A stretch of 21,227 nt of DNA from DASVXQ01 sp046727955 (lineage in GTDB: Bacteria; Actinomycetota; CALGFH01). The stretch lies in the NCBI GenBank assembly GCA_046727955.1, contig JBKPDO010000204.1, positions 1-21,227 on the forward strand. The letters are read 5' to 3'. Numbering within the stretch: the stretch's first letter is position 1; the number at the start of each line of letters is the position of its first letter. This document shows positions 15,099 to 21,227 of this stretch, in pieces. The notes beneath the pieces were generated by a model that worked only from the letters and a program-made list of their open reading frames with translations, made no database searches and was not told where the DNA came from. Made by a program: the position numbers and the translations under genes.

Positions 15099-15299
15099 AT
15101 GTCACATAAGTTGTATGAGGTTTCGCTGGCCTTGAACGACCTTCCTCCCACCATCAGCGTGGAGCACGCCGCGCAGCTGCTCGGTGTGAGCCGCTCGGCG
15201 GCCTACCGGGCGGCGAGGGCGGGGCAACTGGTGACCTTCCGAGTGGGCCGCAGGCTGCTCGTCCCGACCGCCCCTCTGCTGCGGATGCTGGGTCGATGA
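15099..15299 (+). CDS. xis: excisionase-like small helix-turn-helix protein
   Basis: This 66-residue protein has a MerR-like/HTH_17 DNA-binding fold: ISVEHAAQLLGVSRSAAYRA (19-38), then ARAGQLVTFRVGRRLLVPTA. Proteins of this kind are recombination directionality factors of integrative elements: they bend attachment-site DNA and turn the integrase towards excision. I chose ATG 15099 for its normal Xis length and AAGGTGG 11 nt upstream; ATG 14964 or GTG 14955 would add about 45-48 low-complexity residues. The stop overlaps the integrase start by 4 bp (ATGA), so the two are translationally coupled. The palindrome TATGT-C-ACATA (15098-15108) covers the start codon. The function is inferred from size, fold and position. 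Confidence 0.82.
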   Translation: MSHKLYEVSLALNDLPPTISVEHAAQLLGVSRSAAYRAARAGQLVTFRVGRRLLVPTAPLLRMLGR

Positions 15300-16495
15300 G
15301 AGGAAGCGTCTACAAGCGTGGGTCTACCTGGACCTGGCATGTCGACATTGGCGTCGACCCGGTCACCGGCAAGCGCAAGCAGCAGACCAAGGGCGGGTTC
15401 AGGACCAAGCGGGAGTGCCAGGCGGCCCTCAATGACGTGCTGGCCGCCCTACGGGCTGGCACGCTCGTCACGCCGTCCAAGCGCACCCTCGAGAGCTTCC
15501 TAGTGAGCGAGTGGTTGCCAGCTCTGCGCAACCTCCGGCCGTCGACCTTCTCGAACTACCGCACCCACATCCGCACCTGCGTGCTTCCGGCGCTTGGCCA
15601 GATCCCGCTCCAGCAGCTGTCCCCCACCCACCTCAACGCCTTGTACCAGGCACTCCTCACCGAGGGCCGGCTTCGAGACGGCCATGGGATGGCGCCGAAG
15701 ACCGTCCAGAATGTCCACGCCATCCTCCATCGCGCCCTCAAGGACGCCATGCGCTGGGGATACGTGGCTCGCAACGTCGCCGACGCCGTCGACCCGCCAA
15801 AGGGCCTGCCAGCCGAACGGCAGGTGTGGACGCCCGAGCAGCTCCGCGCGTTCCTCACCCATGTCCGCGACGACCGCCTCTACGCTGCCTGGCTGCTCGT
15901 GGCGACCACCGGGCTACGCCGCGCCGAACTCGCCGGGCTGCGCTGGGTTGACGTTGACCTTGCCGCCGGTCGGGTCTCGCCCCGCCGCCCGCGGGTCGTG
16001 GTCGACTACGCCGTCGTCGAATCCGACGCCAAGACACCCAAGGGCCGGCGCTCGCTGGCGCTCGACCCGGCGACCCTCGCCGCGCTCAAGGCGCACCAAG
16101 CCTGCCAAGCCGAGGAGCGGGCAATCGTGGGCACCGGCTACCAGGACTCCGGGCTTGTATTCACCATGCCGGACGGATCGCCGATCCATCCGCAGCGGAT
16201 CTCCGCCTGGTTTATGCAGCACACCCGCGCGGCCGGGCTGCCAAGGATCCGCCTGCACGACGTCCGTCACAGCTACGCCACCGCCGCACTGGCGGCCGGC
16301 GTCCCACCCAAGGTGATCAGCCAACGCCTTGGGCACGCCACCATCGCAATCACGATGGACACCTACAGCCACGTCATCCCAGGCCTTGACGAGCAGGCCG
16401 CCGACACGGTCGCCCGCCTGATCCTAGGGGATGGCGAGCCGTCCGCCGACCCGTCCGCTAACAAACCGCTAGCAACTGGCCCGCTGGCCGACTGA
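15296..16495 (+). CDS. int: tyrosine site-specific integrase
   Basis: This 399-residue phage-type integrase joins attP and attB through a 3'-phosphotyrosine. The N-terminal part has an AP2-like arm-binding domain (GSVYKRGSTWTWHVDIG) and a SAM-like core-binding domain (about 65-165). The catalytic domain shows R208 in TTGLRRAEL, a lysine in the K-T-P-K-G turn (247/249), H321-D-V-R324-H, H346 in RLGHA and the nucleophile Y357 in MDTYSHV, so it looks fully active. It overlaps xis by 4 bp and ends 44 bp from the 3' end of tRNA-Leu, which is therefore the likely attachment site. The organisation matches integrative elements of actinomycetes. Confidence 0.95.
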   Translation: MRGSVYKRGSTWTWHVDIGVDPVTGKRKQQTKGGFRTKRECQAALNDVLAALRAGTLVTPSKRTLESFLVSEWLPALRNLRPSTFSNYRTHIRTCVLPALGQIPLQQLSPTHLNALYQALLTEGRLRDGHGMAPKTVQNVHAILHRALKDAMRWGYVARNVADAVDPPKGLPAERQVWTPEQLRAFLTHVRDDRLYAAWLLVATTGLRRAELAGLRWVDVDLAAGRVSPRRPRVVVDYAVVESDAKTPKGRRSLALDPATLAALKAHQACQAEERAIVGTGYQDSGLVFTMPDGSPIHPQRISAWFMQHTRAAGLPRIRLHDVRHSYATAALAAGVPPKVISQRLGHATIAITMDTYSHVIPGLDEQAADTVARLILGDGEPSADPSANKPLATGPLAD

Positions 16496-16539
16496 CATGG
16501 GAAAGGAGGTGAAGCGCAAAAGTCCTGCTCAGGGGCTTG

Positions 16540-16624
16540 TGTCGGAGGGGGGACTTGAACCCCCACGCCCTATCCGGGCACTAGGCCCTCAACCTAGCGC
16601 GTCTGCCTATTCCGCCACTCCGAC
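16540..16624 (-). tRNA. tRNA-Leu (anticodon GAG), probable integration site
   Basis: Read on the minus strand, the acceptor arms GTCGGAG and CTCCGAC pair perfectly. The D-arm is GCGG...CGC. The anticodon stem CTAGG/CCTAG encloses TTGAGGG with anticodon GAG (16588-16590). A long variable arm typical of tRNA-Leu follows, then the T-arm GGGGG-TTCAAGT-CCCCC. The discriminator base is A and CCA is not encoded. The 3' half faces the integrase gene, so the att core should lie within about 16540-16590. No second copy of that part was found in the window. Confidence 0.95.
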
Positions 16625-16681
16625 GTGGGCGCCGTGGACCTGGCGCTGCGGGATTGTAGCAGAGGGTGGCGGGACATCTGC

Positions 16682-16709
16682 GTGACCTGTCACTTTGGGT
16701 GACCTGTCA
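16682..16709. repeat. tandem GTGACCTGTCAC palindromes at the end of the lipoprotein gene
   Basis: GTGACCTGTCACTT occurs twice (from 16682 and from 16700, the first with an additional T), so the unit is about 18 bp. Each copy contains the inverted repeat GTGAC-CT-GTCAC. The second copy provides the stop codon of the lipoprotein gene. It may be a small duplication, or a weak terminator between that gene and the tRNA. Confidence 0.6.
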
Positions 16710-18497
16710 CTTGGGTGAGCTGGTCAGTCTGACGGTGGCGAGGTCGAGTGCGCCCCATGGGGTGAGGTCGAAACCCTCGACCCCTGGGACCAGGACCGCC
16801 GAGTGGCGCTGCTCCAGCACGGACGCGACCGGCAGGCCGGCGAGGATCGCCGTTTCGGCCTGCTGGTACAGGCCGGTGCGCGCGGGCTCGTCGGTGGTGG
16901 CGCGGGCCCGGGCGAGGAGCTCATCGACGGCAGGGTCGGTGAAACCGGCGGCCCCGTCGGCGGGCCGGGCGGCCACGTTGGCGCCTCCCAGGCTGGAGAA
17001 CTGGCGGGTCAGGAATGCGTCCATGCGCGGGTAGGCGGCGGTCTCGAGGAGCACGAACATCGTGGGCGGCTTCGCCAGGCCGGCGGCGTACTTGGCCGGG
17101 TCGACCTCGACGACCCGGACCTCGATGCCGACCTTGCCGAGGTCGGCGGCGATCAGGCCGGCGATGCGCCGGTCGCGGAAGGTGGCGGGGACGGCCAGGT
17201 CCACTGGCCCACGGGCGGCGGTCCGGCCGCCCCGGCCGCCCCCGGCACCCCCGGTACCGCCGCCACCCCCGGCCCCACCAGTACCCCCGGGAGCCTTGCC
17301 GATCTCGGCGAGGAGCGATCGCGCTCGCACTGGGTCGTAGCCGCAGGCTGGGCAGGTGGCGCGGCCCGCGCCGGGAACTCCGTGTGGGACGATGCCGCTC
17401 GAGGGGCTGAGCGCGCCGGCCAGGGCCTCGGCGATACGCTGCCGGTCGATGGCGAGCGAGACCGCCTGACGCCAGCGCGGGTCCTTGGCCGGTCCGGCGT
17501 CCAGGGCGAACCCCAGGGACCAGGTGCCAGACTCCGGGCCCTGGAGCAGACCGGGCCGGCTGCGGCCGTCGGCCGAGAGTCCCTCCAGGATCCTGGCCGC
17601 GGCCACCTGGTCGAGCGGCACCGGCGCGAAGCTGACCTGGTTGTGCTGCAGAGCGAGCCATGCCGTCTGCTCGTCGGGCACCGTCACCACCCGGACCCGG
17701 TCCAGGTCCGCCCGGCGACCGCTGTAGCTTGGGTTTGGGACCAGGTCGAACGGCCGGCCCTTCGCGTACCTGGCCGCGAGTGTGAAGGGACCGTTGCCCA
17801 GCGGTCTGGCGCTGAAGGCGGCGCCGGCGGAGCCGGGGACTGTCGCCCGCGCGGGCACGGGCGACAGTCTGGGGTTCGCGGTCACCGCCGGGAGATCGGC
17901 GAGCGGCTCGCCCAGGTCGACCAGCAGGGTGGCCGGGTCGGGTACGCGGAGCCCTGCGATCTCCTTGGCATGGCCGGTGGCGAACGCCCGATAGCCCTCG
18001 ATCGCCTCCAGCAGTGCGGCCGGCGAGGCTGGGCGCGGCTTGGTCCTCGGGCTCGACAGGCGCTCCCATGCCGATTTGAAATCCCCCGACTCCACCGGAG
18101 TCCCATTCGAGTACGTCGCGTCGGCGCGAAGCTGGAAGCGCCAGTGGCGCAGCGACGGGTCGCTCGACCAGGAGGCGGCCACGGCGGGCCGCACCGCACC
18201 ACTCGGGTCGATGGCGGTCAGGCCGTCGAATAGGTTGCCGACGACCAGCTGCTCCTGGGGTGTGGTGGCGTAGGCGGGATCGACGGACCGGGGCGCCAGT
18301 AGCGCGATCGAGAGGGTGCCGCCCCGGCGCGGGCCACCACCATCCGCGCCGCCCTGACCATCGCCGGAGCCGGTGGAATCACCCGTTCGTCCCGCCCGGC
18401 TGCCGGTGCAGCCGGCGAGCGTCAGCGCCGCGGCGAGGGCAAAGGCGAGAAGGCCGTCCCGGCCAGTATGCCGCCGCGCTCGCGCGACGGGCGGCAC
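16707..18497 (-). CDS. substrate-binding lipoprotein, SBP_bac_5 (oligopeptide/dipeptide) family
   Basis: This 596-residue protein has a lipoprotein signal: a basic N-terminus, a hydrophobic stretch and the lipobox L-A-G-C near residue 29. A Gly/Ser linker follows, then the SBP_5 fold, with GGTLSIALL...DPAYATT, NLFDGLTAIDPSG, ADATYSNGTPVESGDFKSAW and a C-terminal ALDLATVRL. It would be anchored outside the membrane and deliver peptides or similar solutes to an ABC transporter, but no permease or ATPase gene is nearby. There are two oddities: a Gly-rich, low-complexity insertion (about 395-425), and a C-P-A-C pair just before the Y-D-P motif. The GTG start at 18497 shares one base with the secG stop (TAGTG), so translation is coupled. 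The ligand is unknown. Confidence 0.85.
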   Translation of the reverse strand: MPPVARARRHTGRDGLLAFALAAALTLAGCTGSRAGRTGDSTGSGDGQGGADGGGPRRGGTLSIALLAPRSVDPAYATTPQEQLVVGNLFDGLTAIDPSGAVRPAVAASWSSDPSLRHWRFQLRADATYSNGTPVESGDFKSAWERLSSPRTKPRPASPAALLEAIEGYRAFATGHAKEIAGLRVPDPATLLVDLGEPLADLPAVTANPRLSPVPARATVPGSAGAAFSARPLGNGPFTLAARYAKGRPFDLVPNPSYSGRRADLDRVRVVTVPDEQTAWLALQHNQVSFAPVPLDQVAAARILEGLSADGRSRPGLLQGPESGTWSLGFALDAGPAKDPRWRQAVSLAIDRQRIAEALAGALSPSSGIVPHGVPGAGRATCPACGYDPVRARSLLAEIGKAPGGTGGAGGGGGTGGAGGGRGGRTAARGPVDLAVPATFRDRRIAGLIAADLGKVGIEVRVVEVDPAKYAAGLAKPPTMFVLLETAAYPRMDAFLTRQFSSLGGANVAARPADGAAGFTDPAVDELLARARATTDEPARTGLYQQAETAILAGLPVASVLEQRHSAVLVPGVEGFDLTPWGALDLATVRLTSSPK

Positions 18498-18733
18498 TAC
18501 CCGGAAGGGGCCAGCAGGATGGCCAGGATCACGCTGGTCAGGCCGAACACGACCGCTGCCCCGACCGTCAGCCTGTCCAGGTTGCGCTCCACCACAGTGG
18601 AGCCGCCGAGCGTCGTGCTCATCCCGCCGCCGAACATATCGGACAGGCCGCCACCCCGCCCGGCGTGGAGCAGGATGAACAGGACCAGCGTCAGCGACGC
18701 GATGATGTGAATGGCGACGACCAGGGGAACCAT
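18497..18733 (-). CDS. secG: preprotein translocase subunit SecG
   Basis: This 78-residue protein has two membrane helices (about 3-23 and 52-74) joined by a Gly-rich loop GRGGGLSDMFGGG, the hallmark of SecG. SecG binds SecYE and assists SecA-driven export across the inner membrane. The ATG at 18733 has AAGGA 9-10 nt upstream. It lies downstream of tpiA, as in many actinobacteria, but behind a strong hairpin. Its stop overlaps the start of the lipoprotein gene. Confidence 0.95.
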   Translation of the reverse strand: MVPLVVAIHIIASLTLVLFILLHAGRGGGLSDMFGGGMSTTLGGSTVVERNLDRLTVGAAVVFGLTSVILAILLAPSG

Positions 18734-18782
18734 CGGGCGGGATCCTTGTGCGGGTTGGAATCAGACTCGTCGCAGTCTAGCA

Positions 18783-18814
18783 GCTCAGGCCGGTCCCGCG
18801 AGACCGGCCTGAGC
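18783..18814. terminator. strong hairpin between tpiA and secG
   Basis: GCTCAGGCCGGTC (18783-18795), loop CCGCGA, then GACCGGCCTGAGC (18802-18814) form a perfect 13-bp stem. No T tract follows on either strand, so it fits the T-less terminators of actinobacteria or an mRNA processing or stability element. It may reduce read-through from tpiA to secG. Confidence 0.7.
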
Positions 18815-18924
18815 ACGCCGCAGGACCTACTGGCGGCCGTCGGCGGGCCGTGGCGCGGCGTCAGCGGCGAGGCGCGGCCGGAGCGAGCGTCAGCGGCGGC
18901 GAGGCGGCCTCGGCGAGGTGGCGG

Positions 18925-18968
18925 CGGCGAGGCGTCTCAACGGCGAGGCGTCTCAACGGCGAGGCGTC
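18925..18968. repeat. 16-bp tandem repeat at the tpiA 3' end
   Basis: CGGCGAGGCGTCTCAA occurs twice in a row (18925-18940, 18941-18956) and is followed by a partial third copy that runs into the tpiA stop codon. Looser GGCGAGGCG-like and GGCGTCAGCGG-like units continue back to about 18856. It looks like slippage-generated low-complexity DNA. Confidence 0.8.
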
Positions 18969-19758
18969 AGCGGCGGCGAGGGGCGGCGCCCTTGACGATC
19001 AGGGCGAACTCGTCGGCGTCGAGGCTCGCCCCGCCGACCAGTGCGCCGTCGACGTCCGGCTGGGCCATCAGGTCCCCGATGTTGGCGGCCTTGACGCTGC
19101 CGCCGTACTGGATGCGAATGGTCTCGGCGGCCACGCCGGCCAGCTCAGCGAGGGTCTCACGGACGAGGGCGATGGTCTCCTGCGCGTCGTACGCGGTGGC
19201 CGCCCGGCCTGTGCCGATCGCCCAGATCGGCTCGTAGGCGACGACTACGCCGCCCATCTGCTCGACGCTGAGGCCGGCGAGCGAGCCGCGGAGCTGGCCC
19301 TGCACCACCTCGGCGGTCTGCCCCGCGTCACGCTGCTCGAGCGACTCGCCCACGCAGACGATCGGGGTCATGCTGTTCGCCAGCACCGACCGTGCCTTGC
19401 GGCTGACCAGCTCGTCGGTCTCGCCGAAGTACTGGCGCCGCTCGGAGTGCCCGACGATCACGTAGGCGCAGCCGAGCTTGGCCAGCATGGGGGCGGAGAC
19501 CTCACCGGTGTAGGGGCCCTCCGGCTCGGGGTGGCAGTTCTGGGCGCCGAGCCCGAGCGCCAGCCTGTCGCCCTCGATCAGGGTGCCGACGCTGCGCAGC
19601 GCGGTGAAGGGCGGGCACACGACGGCCTCGACGGCGGCGGTGTCGTCGCTGGACAGCGCCCAGGCCGTCTTCTGGGTGAGCTGGACGGCCTCGAGGTGGC
19701 TCTTGTGCATCTTCCAGTTGCCGGCGATCAGCGGACGTCGGGCAGCAGCGGCAGCCAA
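18967..19758 (-). CDS. tpiA: triosephosphate isomerase
   Basis: This 263-residue TIM-barrel enzyme interconverts dihydroxyacetone phosphate and glyceraldehyde 3-phosphate in the cytosol. All key residues are present: K16 in GNWKMH, H104 in IVGHSERR, the base E176 in AYEPIWAIGTG (start of loop 6), and the phosphate-binding YGGSVKAAN. The start is TTG at 19758, preceded by GAGGAG at 7 nt; it gives the normal N-terminus ahead of RPLIAGNWKM. The Ala/Arg C-terminal tail (KGAAPRRR) is encoded at the edge of a tandem-repeat tract. It follows pgk on the same strand with a 189-bp gap full of hairpins. Confidence 0.97.
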   Translation of the reverse strand: MAAAAARRPLIAGNWKMHKSHLEAVQLTQKTAWALSSDDTAAVEAVVCPPFTALRSVGTLIEGDRLALGLGAQNCHPEPEGPYTGEVSAPMLAKLGCAYVIVGHSERRQYFGETDELVSRKARSVLANSMTPIVCVGESLEQRDAGQTAEVVQGQLRGSLAGLSVEQMGGVVVAYEPIWAIGTGRAATAYDAQETIALVRETLAELAGVAAETIRIQYGGSVKAANIGDLMAQPDVDGALVGGASLDADEFALIVKGAAPRRR

Positions 19759-19822
19759 GGGGTCTCCTCTGGGTTCATAACGATGTGACCGTCAGCGTAT
19801 CAACCTGCGGCCCTTGATCCAT

Positions 19823-19906
19823 GTGGGGGGAGCTCGCTCCCCCCACGGCGCGCGCTCCGCGCGCCAGGGCAGATCCATCCACGTGGGGGGAGCTCGCTCC
19901 CCCCAC
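19823..19906. repeat. array of three hairpins between pgk and tpiA
   Basis: Hairpin 1 (19823-19846) and hairpin 3 (19883-19906) are identical: GTGGGGGGAGC, TC loop, GCTCCCCCCAC. Hairpin 2 (19847-19865) is GGCGCGCG-CTC-CGCGCGCC. Hairpins 1 and 3 are preceded by GATCCATGTGG and GATCCATCCACGTGG, so the unit is a directly repeated palindromic element. A third copy of the G/C hairpin lies upstream of pgk at 21183-21206. It may act as terminator or mRNA stabiliser, or be a REP-like repeat. Confidence 0.8.
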
Positions 19907-19935
19907 GGCCCCCCAAGAGCGCCTGTGCCATGGTC
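19867..19935. repeat. 69-bp inverted repeat flanking pgk, left arm
   Basis: This segment is the exact reverse complement of 21154-21222. It begins GGGCAGATCCATCC, contains hairpin 3 and ends GTGCCATGGTC, 12 bp from the pgk stop codon. Confidence 0.9.
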
Positions 19936-19947
19936 ACCGGGAGGGGT

Positions 19948-21138
<1,191 letters not shown>

Positions 21139-21153
21139 CTACAGCACCGCCCG

Positions 21154-21222
21154 GACCATGGCACAGGCGCTCTTGGGGGGCCGTGGGGGGAGCGAGCTCC
21201 CCCCACGTGGATGGATCTGCCC
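21154..21222. repeat. 69-bp inverted repeat flanking pgk, right arm
   Basis: This is the exact reverse complement of 19867-19935. It ends 15 bp upstream of the pgk ATG and includes a GTGGGGGGAGC/GCTCCCCCCAC hairpin (21183-21206). It may continue beyond the window edge. Confidence 0.9.
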
Positions 21223-21227
21223 CGGCG

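Noticed and set aside
16501..16512. GAAAGGAGGTGAAG, a perfect ribosome binding site downstream of int
   Set aside because: No start codon with an open frame follows before the tRNA; it is probably chance.
16803..18233. 476-codon + strand ORF opposite the lipoprotein gene
   Set aside because: It is antisense to a protein with a clear lipobox and SBP_5 motifs.
18260..19237. 325-codon + strand ORF over secG and the tpiA 3' end
   Set aside because: It is Arg-rich shadow coding antisense to secG and tpiA.

Overview
The window is high-GC DNA with the codon bias of an actinobacterium. Its right-hand part holds the conserved actinobacterial order pgk-tpiA-secG. I cannot name the genus. The DNA falls into two parts, divided at a tRNA-Leu(GAG) gene near 16.6 kb.

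Right of the tRNA (16.6-21.2 kb) is core chromosome read on the minus strand: pgk, tpiA, secG and an SBP_5-type substrate-binding lipoprotein. secG and the lipoprotein gene overlap at TAGTG. pgk is enclosed by a perfect 69-bp inverted repeat that carries strong hairpins, and another 13-bp-stem hairpin separates tpiA from secG.

Left of the tRNA is an integrated mobile element. A tyrosine integrase ends 44 bp from the tRNA 3' end and overlaps its excisionase gene by 4 bp. Next come an XRE-type regulator with a long helical C-terminus, a GntR/UTRA regulator, an MFS exporter and a small flavoprotein. This set is reminiscent of actinomycete integrative elements (AICEs). Further left is a mobilisation module: a MobF (TrwC/TraI-like) relaxase-helicase followed by an HNH nuclease gene. 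About 30 bp ahead of the relaxase gene is a hairpin followed by GTATTGT that closely resembles the R388 (TrwC) nic region, so it is a good oriT candidate. No coupling protein, type IV secretion genes, TraB or replication gene is visible, and I found no second att copy. The element therefore probably continues past the left edge, or is only mobilisable. The leftmost gene is the 3' part of a TPR-repeat protein with a freshly duplicated 204-bp block.

Between the mobilisation module and the integration/regulation module lies a compositionally different two-gene cassette (6.2-9.65 kb). It holds a large protein I do not recognise, with coiled-coil and Gly/Ser-rich segments, and a translationally coupled LAS/M15-type zinc peptidase. 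Decayed genes lie on both sides: a frameshifted unknown ORF, the 3' end of a pentapeptide-repeat-type membrane protein, and a PD-(D/E)XK-like gene without a start codon. Related palindromes built on ATTTGCYGCCAC also lie on both sides. This cassette is the best candidate in the window for an undescribed system.
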